This document shows, one piece after another, positions 11,858 to 22,077 of a stretch of DNA of 64,000 nucleotides. The stretch covers positions 2,862,001 through 2,926,000 of the forward strand of contig OY829546.1 of assembly GCA_963691705.1 (NCBI GenBank), read 5' to 3'. The stretch's first letter is position 1. Every line of letters begins with the position of its first letter. Both the position numbers and the translations under genes were made by a program. Below the pieces are notes generated by a model, which searched no databases, was not told where the DNA came from, and saw only the letters and a program-made list of their open reading frames with translations. This stretch comes from Viola odorata. Its lineage: Eukaryota > Streptophyta > Magnoliopsida > Malpighiales > Violaceae.

Positions 11858-14223
11858 CTAGCTCTTCATGGGATCCAACTCCTGCTTCTTGTATTGCTCA
11901 AGAATGATATTACAATTGTTCATGGTGCGTGCATCAAGGAGACCATGATTCCATAGTTTGATCATAAACAATCTCCAACACCTGCCCAACGTTGCCATCA
12001 GCAAATTTATTGTTCACTACCAGTAAGCTAAACTGGAAAGAGAAACTTAAAAGTAAAGACGCAGGACACTTTCCAAAGTCAACTAGAAATAAAAGTTAAA
12101 TGGACGTCAAATGTGTTTCTCCATAGATGGAAGGAAAGTCAAATGTATTGGCAGGTCTGGCCTTGAATGTTTCAACAGAAGGAAGAGCATTTTGAATGCA
12201 AAACCGACAAGCTGAAGGGAGGCCAGTTGCATTTTAGCTTTCAATGAACAAATTTTCTTTTATTGATCATTAAGATTCTAATTTATTTTCACAAATCACT
12301 TGATGCCCAACTGGTACTCCCTTGAAATATGACTTTGTTCATCATGCACAGCTTGACTTTACATTATCATAACGCATAAGTAGGCCAACAGTGCTCATTA
12401 TAAGTCCGGAAAGAGATGTACTACCAAATAAGAGGTGGGGCTCGAACAAGATCATGCCCATGCAATCTCGAGAACGCTTCACATGCCCAAGGGATACGAC
12501 CATCAGCCAGTACCCTGCAAACATGGAAGGTGAACAATAAAATATAAACCAGAAACGTATTCGATAACTTAGAATTTGTAGTAAAAAAGTAAATATGTTA
12601 TTAGCTCCAAATGGGGCATAGCCACAAGAGATAGGCCAACGAGGGTAAGCACCCGTGAAAGGTTGCACATGATAACTCCCTAAGCCTCAAGGTAGAGACA
12701 TGTCAAGAAACCAAAAAACTGAACTTAGTGAGGTTTCGAATTGAAGCATATTCATACACCACTCATTCCAAACAAGGTTCGCTTTGCATCTACTAGCCAA
12801 CAGGCTAATAGACAAAAAAAAACAAGCAAATATAGTGCGAAGAGAAAGGAGAAGATTACCGCTGCTTTCTCACAAAGGAGTTCCACAGGTGCATTATTTG
12901 CTTCTCATCTTTAGTCACATCAACAAAATCATCCAGCATCTACAGCATAGTAGACAATGCCTAGTTAATCCATCTTCAGAATACACTTGCTAACACAGAA
13001 GGTTAGATGCTCATTCAAGTAACAATATAGCATGGATGGACAACGCAAACAATGGGAACCATAACACAAGACCAATGGAATGGAAAGGAAAAATACTTGT
13101 AAACATATTTCAGCAACCATCACATTGCAGAAAAAGGAGCACGGGCATTCAAACTGTGTAATCATCAAAGCATAATGCATACCCTTTGGTCTTCAAAATC
13201 TGCAACACCATCATCTACTTCATCCTCACTATCACGATCCGACAGTACTTGCTCAATTTCCATTGGCTTCAAACACACAAAAAAGGTTACACTTCTGAAA
13301 TTTCTTTTAATGCATAGACTCAAAGTGCAGTTACTTGGAGATAATCTTGACCAAAGAAAATGGTAATAAAGAACAATAAATATTTTGGCAAACATTTTTC
13401 CTAACTGTCAGCATCACCAATTCGAAAGGCATGTCATAAAAGTTGATGATGAAGTGTAATGATAATTATAATACTTGCAATTTACAATATATAAAACCAA
13501 GAAAACACAATATAAATGCAATTTTTGTAGGCCTTTCTAATATGTTAATTACCTTTAAGAATTAGTCTGAACCACATAATTCTCTGTATACATAATGTCT
13601 AAGAGATACAATAAGTTTACTTCTAAATTACCATTCACATTGGTCTTATATATAGTCATCTCCTAAAGTGAATGCCCATTTGGCTTGAAATTTCTGCTGG
13701 GCCATAATTACACATTGCAGCCACTAGATTTAACTCCAAACATGGGGGTGTATCTCATTACCGCTTGATCAGAAGGCTCTGATACTATAAAAGGACCTCT
13801 TAACCCAAAAGTTTAAGCTGATAGATAAGGCCCCACAATATTACTATTCTAAAAACAAAGGATATAACCCAGAAGTACTCTTGGCAGAGCTGCATTAGTA
13901 TCTTAACTACATTGTCTTGTAGTCTGAAGGTTATTGAATTCTATATCTTTTTTAAACAGCTCATACAACATGTGATACTCAAGAATTGCTGGTGACTTCA
14001 CTAGATTCCTTCCATATCTTGTATGCATTGTCTAAAGGATTTCTTGGTCAAGAATGATGTCAAACAACAATTGATAAAGTTCACAGTTATTGACAACCTG
14101 CGTGATAAATTAACAATTTGCATGTATTTTAAATAAAAGGCAAAAGAAAGGCAGAATCATTAAGTGATAGTCACCTGAGCTCTATGTGAATGAAAAAATT
14201 GCCTTCGGTGAAGAAGAGAACGG
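11858..14223 (-). CDS. EMF2: 5'-truncated EMF2-like Polycomb gene, VEFS box only (up to 141 aa)
   Basis: Five intact exons lie on the minus strand: 14223-14175, 13266-13183, 12939-12860, 12514-12425 and 11981-11858. Joined, they read through 141 codons without a stop, with correct GT-AG sites. The stretches HRRQFFHSHRAQ, PMEIEQVLSDRDSEDEVDD, DFVDVTKDEKQIMHLWNSF, ADGRIPWACEAFSRLHG and RLFMIKLWNHGLLDARTMNN form the VEFS domain of EMF2/VRN2/FIS2 (Su(z)12) proteins, which contacts the E(z) methyltransferase in PRC2. The first exon begins in mid-codon, and nothing upstream to 15,448 encodes the missing roughly 80%, including the C2H2 zinc finger. An internal ATG at 13263 would give 124 aa. It may be a VEFS-only gene, a gene fragment, or a rearranged EMF2. 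The coding frame shows no decay. Confidence 0.85.
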
Positions 14224-15448
14224 CTGAAAAAAAAGAAAATAACCAGATCAAACAATTTCCCAATCCAACAACTGTATTAAATATACAAGCAGCAGATTAT
14301 TTGCGTTAATTCATTCTTCAAATTACTCTCACATAATCTGTATGCTTGAGAAATTGTCATTTGTCTTAAATAATTCTCAACCAAGGTTAATCTTCCAACT
14401 CAGCACTCCATAACAAGATGATTGGAAATGCATCTTCCATTAAAAACATCACAATGGTCGTTCTTTTGACGGCTAATTTCATCTTGATGAACATTTGAAG
14501 CCATTAATTGACCAGCCACATCAGTTCCTCCTTAGAACAAAAATTGTCATCATACAGGTAAAAGAAAAGGAAAACCATGTTCGAATTTTCATTCTTGTTT
14601 ATATTCGAGCCGCAAACAGTTTGATTGTGTTGAGCAATGCATTATATAGATAGTGTTACAGCTCTACCTTCAGATTTTCTACAGCTCTAAAGTAGAATGG
14701 GTTAACTAAAATCTCGAGTTTAACTTTTGGGAATGCTACTATTTATAAATTTGGTATCACTTAAGTCGCTCGAAAAAGTCCAATACAGTAGAGGTTCAGA
14801 TTAGTCAGCTCAGTGAGGTTGGAAACCGGTTGACTAATCCCTTTTTAGGCATTATGTAGCTTCTCATTTTATGCATTATGTAGCATTACCTTGCAAGTTT
14901 TCATGCATTTTCTTGTATAAAAAGGATCAACCTTGCATTTAAGCACTATCCAAGTAGCCATAGGTTTTGCATCTCTTCAATGCCTTGCTCTCATCTCGCC
15001 TGCCGATAACAGTTTGTGCCCACACACAAGCACAACACAAACACACACAAAAGCATGAAATAACAGTTTAAGCAAACTCCCATGGGACAATGATCAGAGG
15101 CACATTAGAGATAATGGAGTCTCTTCCTTTATGATACAGTCCAATTTTAGGGACTTCAATTATTTATCAATCATTGTTTTATACACAAAAGAAGGATGCA
15201 ACATGGATCCCTAATATGCGAGAACCATGTTGTTCACCAAACACAAAGATAAAAAATACGAGACTGGGCACGACTCTTGACAAAGAACCATAGAATTTCA
15301 CAAAACTTGTTCACGCCTTACATGGACGGGGGAAGGTCAGAGGGGCTAAGGATTATAATTCAACTAAAGATCAATACTAACTTTCACAAAATCCCAAAAC
15401 CAATCAAAGAAACAACATGCACACATGAGTTCAATTGATACAATACAA
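14224..15448. other. Spacer between the EMF2-like fragment and the MERIT40 gene
   Basis: I searched the minus strand for the EMF2 exons that should precede the VEFS box (for example the KLS-ERADPRN segment) and found none. A short open minus-strand run around 14,400-14,550 has no recognisable homology. The right end probably holds the 3' UTR of the MERIT40-like gene. Confidence 0.5.
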
Positions 15449-16524
15449 TCATTGACTGGAAATTGTAACACTATCTTCAGCAATGGTAGAATCAGTTATG
15501 GATGGCCTTTTTGTTATCGACTTGGGTATACCCATGTCATCTTGTGAGACACGTTGCTGAGGATGAGCCAACAGCATGGACATGTACCGGAGGAGGGTAC
15601 GCACCCCTTGTCCAGTTTCTTGGATGAAGCCCTCGTACTCACTAACATGTTCAAGTGCGTCAACTAGTGAATCATACACCTCTTGCGGGCAGTTATCAGG
15701 CCCAGGCTTATCGTGGAGGTACATCACATCCATGGTGAATAGCTTCTGGCTTACAGGCCATTGGTGGTGCGGCCTTACTGACGATCTACAATAGATGAGA
15801 ATCTGACCAAATCGATATAACCCCTCATCAAATCGAGTTCAAGAAACAACACAAATTCAAGATTCACACTGACATCAAGAAAGACAACAGAAACAAACTA
15901 GTGTCTAGTCCAGTCAAGTGCTACAAATGTTGCAAAAAACAAAGACAACGATGCATTATATACTTGCAATTGGCAACAAATTTAGCCAGAGAAAGAAAAA
16001 ATGAACAACTACAGCACTTACCACTCTTAAAATCCGGTTTTGGGCTTGAGACTTCTTCGCTTCATGAGCTGCTATACGGAACAATTGGGTGAGGTCAGTT
16101 TGACCACAAGATGACGTAGCAGTAACACCCCTAAGAGCTAAAACCGCTGAATCAAGTTCACTGCTAAACTCTTTCCGAACCTAACCAACAAAAGCAAATT
16201 ATCCAAAGAGAAAATAAAATATTTTAAAGTAATTTATTTATAGGGAATGTTTGGTAAAATTACCCAAGACGCCGATTTGGAGAGGGTGGCGAAGGCGAAG
16301 CGGTGGTCGGGGTTGATTGTGAGCTTGGTGTTGATGAAGAGGAGGATTGCTTGCTTGATGGATTCTAATCGAGTCAGGGGTCGTCCACCGGCACCGGTTG
16401 ATTTCATCTCCGAGAGTGACTCGGAGTCCACATCTATGCAAAACAGTATGTCCTCGTTGTTTATCCGGCCAGGTGTCAGCGTGTATCGGCCGCGCGTGGA
16501 ATTCTCTACTTCTATCACCTCCAT
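15449..16524 (-). CDS. BABAM1: BRISC/BRCA1-A complex subunit MERIT40 (NBA1)-like, with a one-base frameshift
   Basis: There are three exons on the minus strand: 16524-16264, 16181-16022 and 15802-15449. Exon 1 encodes an MIT40/vWA-like start (NEDILFCIDVDSESL, RLESIKQAILLFINTKL). Exon 2 encodes RKEFSSELDSAV, then LALRGVTATSSCGQTDLTQ and HEAKKSQAQNRILRV. Exon 3 encodes SSVRPHHQWPVSQKLF, DVMYLHDKPGPDNCPQEVYD and ALEHVSEYEGF. The protein scaffolds the Lys63-deubiquitinating BRISC complex and the BRCA1-A DNA-repair complex. Exon 2 is 160 bases where the family frame needs 159: a run of five A at 16140-16144 shifts the frame after ...DSAV and meets a stop within a few codons. Everything after it is conserved in the shifted frame. 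Either the run has a base error, or this allele is broken. Without the extra base the product would be 257 aa. Confidence 0.85.
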
Positions 16525-16582
16525 TTTCTTCTCCTCGCCTCCGCTCTGCCTCTGCTGATTTCACGATTTGGAGTGACAGAAG

Positions 16583-18078
16583 AAGGGAAAAGTCGCAACC
16601 TGCACTTGCATTGATTGACTAATTTAACACCTCCTTTGTTAAAACGATTTAAAAGGCACCTCCACTTAACTAATATGACACTTTTGACACTCGTCATTGA
16701 CGCCGTACGTCCTCCACCGTTAAGTGCTGACGTGGCATGACACGTCATCAACATGATGACGTTGCCACGTCATCAAATAATATAATTAATTTTTAAAAAA
16801 TCATAAAAATAACATAATTAATTTTAAAAATTCAAAAAAATAATATAATTAATTATAAAAATTCAGGAAAATAATGTAAATAATTTTAAAAATTAAGAAA
16901 ATTTAATTTAATTAATTATAAAAATTATAAAAAATACTTTAATTAATTTTAAAAATTAAGAAAAATAATATAATTAATTTTAAAAATTCAGAAAATTAAT
17001 ATTATTAATTTTAAAATTTTAAAAAAATATATATATAATTACTTTTTTTTATTTAAAATAATGTTATTAATTTTAAAAATTCAAAAAATACTTTAATTAA
17101 TTTTAAAAATTTAGAAAAATAATTTAATTAATTTTTAAAATGTAGAAAAATACTGTGATTAATTTTAAAAACGCAGAAATGTAATTAGTTTTCATGACTA
17201 GTGGCTGGAAACGCCGGAATTGGAGTGGGAACACCATCCCCCACTGCTGATTCGGCAAACCCAAGCATAAACTAAATATGAAGATCTACCCAGGAAATTA
17301 ATAATTTTCATGATCAGCGGCTGGAAACCCAAGCCCGCTGAAGCTCCTACCATAACCGGCAACTATAATAGTCTGTACCGTTGTAGCAAATGTAGAGCAC
17401 CACCACCACACCACATGCTTCTCAGCAGATCACCACCACACCACCCCCATAACAGATTTGGCGCCAAAATCGGAGTGGGAACACCATCCCCCGCTGCCAA
17501 TTCGGCAAACCCAAGCATAAACTAAATATGAAGATCAACCCAAGAAATTAAAAATTAATTACAATATTTTTTTGGATTTTTAAAATTAATTAAATTATTT
17601 TTCTGAATTTTTAAAATTAATTAAAGTATTTTTTGAAATTTTAAAATTAATAACATTATTTTTTTAAAAAATTATAATTTTTTTGAATTTTTAAAATTAA
17701 TTATATTAATTTTCTGAATTTTTAAAATTTTTAAAATTAATTAAATTAAATTTTCTTAATTTTTAAAATTATTTACATTATTTTCCTGAATTTTTATAAT
17801 TAATTATATATTTTTTTTTGAATTTTTAAAATTAATTATTTTTTTAATGATTTTTTTAATATTAATTATATATTTGATGATGTGGCATGTCACGTCATCA
17901 TGTTGATGATGTGTCATACCACGTCAGCACTTAACGGTGGAGGACGGACGGCGTCAATGACGAGTGTCAAAAGTGTCATATTAGTCAAGTGGAGGTGCCT
18001 TTTAAATCGTTTTACCGAAGGAGGTGCCAAATTAGTCAATCAATGCAAGTGCAGGTGCCAAATTCTGACTTTTCCCTT
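16583..18078. mobile_element. 1.5 kb foldback/inverted-repeat transposable element
   Basis: The two ends are inverted copies: AAGGGAAAAGTC at 16583-16594 matches GACTTTTCCCTT at 18067-18078. The arms of about 190 bases stay alignable in inverted orientation, including TGCACTTGCATTGATTGAC, CACTCGTCATTGACGCCGT and CCACCGTTAAGTGCTGACGT. Inside, 16,780-17,180 and 17,540-17,870 are AT-rich and also complementary, built from TTAATTTTTAAAAATT-type units. The centre (17,189-17,540) holds two direct repeats. No transposase frame exists, so it is non-autonomous. The ends do not match Stowaway or Tourist; a Mutator-like foldback element is possible. No clear target-site duplication was found. The left end is only about 60 bases from the MERIT40 start codon. 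Confidence 0.8.
17189..17550 (+). repeat. Two direct repeats in the centre of the foldback element
   Basis: The segment beginning TTTTCATGACTAGTGGCTGG near 17,189 recurs near 17,306 as TTTTCATGATCAGCGGCTGG. GAGTGGGAACACCATCCCCC (about 17,226 and 17,471) and TTCGGCAAACCCAAGCATAA (about 17,251 and 17,502) also occur twice, followed by ACTAAATATGAAGATC. The second copy contains an insertion with CACCACCACACCACATGC-type repeats. The element's core was apparently duplicated internally. Confidence 0.75.
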
Positions 18079-18099
18079 GTTTTTTCCACTTGACGCCAC

Positions 18100-18385
18100 A
18101 AACGTCTTTTCTAACATAGGCGTCCTTTTCAATGAAAGAGGTTAAACATCAACGCGTCCTTTTTAAAACGACGTGACCTTTTCAAAAGGACGCATCAAAT
18201 ATTTATTCCAAAATTTTGTATTTTACGTATTTTCTTAAAGACGCATCATAAACATCCGCACAAAGACACGTCCTTTTGTAAATGATGCGTCTTTACCAAA
18301 AGGACGCAAAATTTCACATACGCGTGTTTTTAGCAGGCACATATCTTACGTCCTTTTTGACAAAGACGCATCTTTTACGTTCTTT
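18100..18385. repeat. Array of GACGC/GCGTC-type short repeats
   Basis: About eleven copies of a motif close to GCGTCCTTTT, or its reverse AAAAGGACGC / AAAGACGCAT, occur in both orientations within 285 bases. Examples are near 18,120, 18,153, 18,184, 18,237, 18,283, 18,297 and 18,362. Such dense two-orientation short repeats are typical of the subterminal regions of CACTA or other DNA transposons, where transposase binds. No terminal repeat was found. The array lies in the upstream region of the PITH gene. Confidence 0.6.
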
Positions 18386-18670
18386 TGATTTTTTTATCAT
18401 AATCTACACTTTTTATTCCGCATGGCACGTCGTCTTCTTTATACGACAAGCCACACTGCATTTTGTTGTTTATTCACTTGCAAAATAGATTGAAACGGTG
18501 CGTTTTAGGAAAGCATCAGCCAGCGCGAACTTTGCCAAATTATTCTTTTGGCTAGGTGTCTTATATTTTTTCTTTTCTTCTCGATTCTCGATATTTCTCA
18601 TCAATAATCCTCATCGAGAAACTGTACCGTCTACGTATCCTCGCCGGTGATCGGAAAACTCGGTGGAGAA

Positions 18671-21339
18671 ATGGCGTGCTTACATGATCACAGCTGTGAA
18701 GATCACGATTGCTCCACTAACTGGTCACTCTACAAGCACATAGACATTCCCAAGGTATACCTCTTTCGCTATTTTTCCACAAATACCCCCTCTTTGTTTT
18801 CTTATTTACTTCCTCTCATCTCTCATCCTTTGCTGCATCTTCCTCAGGTATTTGCTCTGAACGAGGCTGTTCAAGGAAGTGCTAAAGCAGTCTTCAAAGC
18901 TTGGGAGGAAAGGCTCAACACTTCGGCGGTATTTTTTTATCTTTAATTTCTCTGGTTAGATATCATTATTACTTAGTGTACTAAGCATCTTAACGATTCT
19001 TCTCTCGTATGCGTTGTTTTTGGTACGGCAGGGACACTTGGAGAGCAATGAGGGCGATCCTGAGTTACTTGTTTACATTCCGTAAGCAAAAACTGTCTGC
19101 TTATAGAAACTATAGCTGCTGCCTGCCTGCTTTTTTTCATTATTCCGATGCATTGATCTATTTTCGTTGTTTCTGTTTGATTGATTGGCTATCATAGGTT
19201 TACATCAGATGTTAAGATTAAGAGCATTTCAATTGTTGGCGGTGCGGATGGGACTAGTCCTTCTAAGATGAGAGTGTAAGTTCAGGTTTATATATCTCAG
19301 TCCTTTTTTTGTTAGGTGCACTGACTAAGTGAGTGCTCCTATAGGTTTGATATGATATGGGTTGCTGAATTGTATGGAAACTACTGTAATACTTTTCATT
19401 CAATTCAGTGAGTGGACTAATTTTTTTTGGAGATGAAACATTTTTTTAGATTCTCAGAGTTTTTATGCTACTTTGTAACTTGTGAAACTAGGGCCAAATG
19501 AATGCTCCAGCAGTTTAAAAAAAAGAAATGGTTTAAATCTCGGCTCCATGGTTTTTGGATTCAAATTTGCTTATATTAGAATAACGGGGAGGTTTCAGTC
19601 CATTAATCAACCTTGTCGTTTCTTTGAGCATGTTTGTTCTCCTTAACCCCATTTTGGGTGTGCTAATCTGTGGGTTCATAAAACTTAAGGTTTCAATCCG
19701 GTCATCTGGTTGATACCATGTTTGATTCCTTTTTATGTACATATATGTGGTCTGTTATATAAAATGTTGGTCAGACTTTAGGGAAAAGAATATTCCTAAT
19801 TGACATATTCTTCACATTGTTCTTTTTCCTGATTTTCTGCTTAATGTGTATTTTAGGTTTATCAATAGGGACGGCATTGACTTCTCAGATGCTCAAAGTA
19901 TGCAAGCTGTTCAGGTATTGTTTTCATGGCCTGTAGGTGGGGTATTTGATAAATTCAACTTTCGAAACTTATCTGAAGTATTTGCTTCTTTTGTTTTAAG
20001 GAGTGGGATTTGGCTGAAAATTTGCAAGGAATGTTGGAGTACCAAACTAGGTAAATTATTCGCTACAAAACAGATACACTACTTAAATTGATGGACTCAA
20101 GTTCTAGTTCCAGTTGTTAACAATGATAAGATAATTATTACATTTTGTATGACAATAATATCATCTGCAGTCCTCTTCTATTTCCTGATGTAATAAGTTT
20201 TTATCCATAGGTATGCCAAATTTCAAAGCGTGGCAAACATCACACTGCACTTCCCTGATAATTTTGGTGGTGACACAAGTCAGATACACTATATTGGCTT
20301 TAAAGGTGAATCTACCCAGGTAATTAGCCAAACATCAAGCTTGATTGTATTTTGGAACTGGTTTGGGGATTGTGTTTGACTCCTTAAATGACATAATGTT
20401 CTTTCAACGATCAGCTGAAGAGGGATGTTGTTGCGACAATTGTTTATGAAATTACTCCAAATCCTTCAGACCACAAGTAAGTCTTCATTTCCTTTTGGAA
20501 TGAGATGGAATATATAGGTTTTCTTTGGAGCCATATAAATAGTTTGTTTCACACGAACACAATTCCAAAGCCTGACTATAGGCTCCATGTTTAAATGCCA
20601 ATATAGTTATGCTTTATGTGTGGGTCTGTTCAAACTAGCAGGCTCTTCTAACATCTTATCATAATATTCTTAGGTCGCTGATCATAGTTGTCTCTGTTAC
20701 ATTACTCCAAGGCATATGTCTATTCAGCTTATTTTCTTTTCCTCTTCACCCACATAAGTTGATGGGGAGTTTGGTGAGTTGGTTTATACTGGATGTCTAG
20801 TAGACATGTGGAGTTAGGTCAAAGAGGATGTGACTTGGTAGGTTGTCTGTGAAAACTGAAAAGTTATATTTTCCAGCTTACATTTGAGATTACAATAAAC
20901 CAGCTCTTCACCACTTTTGGCTTCCTCGTGTCCTTCAAATGACACTGTTGCTCGTGTATTGGCATCCCAGTATGAGCCAGTACAGTGGTATCATTAGCAA
21001 GAACTGTGAAATATAGAATAATCTTTATGAGCCAATTCTCAAAGTTATGATCCCTTGCTGGTAGAACCTGGTAGATGATGTAATAGTTTCTTGCCTCTAC
21101 TTATTCCACAACATGTCTATAGTCTCGTCATAGGTAGATGAGAATCTCTGGAACACACAGTTGGGCTTAAGTTGTTTCATGCCTGAATTCTCACTTCTCT
21201 GCTCCCAAAATCTATTTCAAACTGCTTTCTCCATTTCAAACTGATTTATCCAAATGAATCTGTGTTAACCTCACCAGTTACTAATGGATTGTGCAGGACA
21301 AAGGCGGAAACCGGCGGAGGTTTCGCACATGTGGAATGA
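18671..21339 (+). CDS. PITHD1: PITH-domain protein, 204 aa
   Basis: There are nine exons: 18671-18754, 18848-18928, 19032-19081, 19198-19275, 19857-19914, 20001-20050, 20211-20319, 20415-20476 and 21297-21339. All are in frame. The N-terminus MACLHDHSCEDHDC is a short His/Cys-rich leader common to this family. Then WSLYKHIDIPKVFALNE begins the PITH (proteasome-interacting thioredoxin) fold, with ELLVYIPFTSDVKIKSI, GPDGTSP-like GGADGTSPSKMRVFINR, SVANITLHFPDNFGGD and IHYIGFKGE. The protein lacks the thioredoxin domain found in TXNL1, so it is the PITHD1 type, which associates with the 26S proteasome in other eukaryotes. The end ...TGGGFAHVE is typical. The last intron (20,477-21,296) is the longest. 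Confidence 0.93.
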
Positions 21340-22077
21340 AGAACTAACTAGACATGGATCACATTCACACCTAATCTCTGTAGAGCACACGAAAAACCCC
21401 TTTGTTTTTTTTCCTGTTCCCTTCTGCCTTTCTGCTATATGGGGGCCCATCGTAATCTTTAATTTCCCCTATAATCGCTTATCGCCATGTTTGTTTGCTT
21501 TGTTCTTTTTTATGCTTGCAAATCCCCACATTACGCCTGGTTTAATTTATTTAATTCTCGGATAGCGACAAATTACCAAGGGATTAATGGTGTAGTTCCC
21601 GCTCATTACGGATGTAAATAAGAAGTTTATTTCCTTGAGGTTAAGGATTTTTTTGCCAGTTAGTCGTCATAATAAAATTGGAAGATAAATCTGAAAAACA
21701 GAAATTACAAATTATGCAAGCAAACGTCAAAACTTGTAACGGTAATTATTATTTTTTAGAAGGCAGACTTCTTTATGTGAAGACGACGACGTTTCAATTA
21801 TTTTCCACCAAACTGCTCTGGATTTTCTGGCTTCGCGTCGACTGTCGACAAAACAAAATAAAGGGTAAAATAAAAAAGGAAGGAAAATTCCACTACCTCA
21901 TTTTTTATTGTTGTTTTTGACAAAAAAGCGCGCTTCACCAATTTCAACAAAATTAGGGTTTTAGACTGGTGTCTGTTATTACTTCTTTCACTATAATACT
22001 CTCTCTTTTCTCCAGTCTTCATCACCTTAAAATCTCTTACACAACACACAGCTTGAGAACCAAAAAAGAACAAAAAT
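21340..22077. other. Spacer between the PITH and SHMT genes
   Basis: The left part is the presumed 3' UTR of the PITH gene and the right part is the SHMT promoter and pyrimidine-rich 5' UTR. I saw no further gene. Confidence 0.5.

Noticed and set aside
16583..18078. CRISPR-like or integron-like array from the repeated inverted units
   Set aside because: This is a plant nuclear region; the repeats form one large hairpin with AT-rich arms, not spaced direct repeats with unique spacers.
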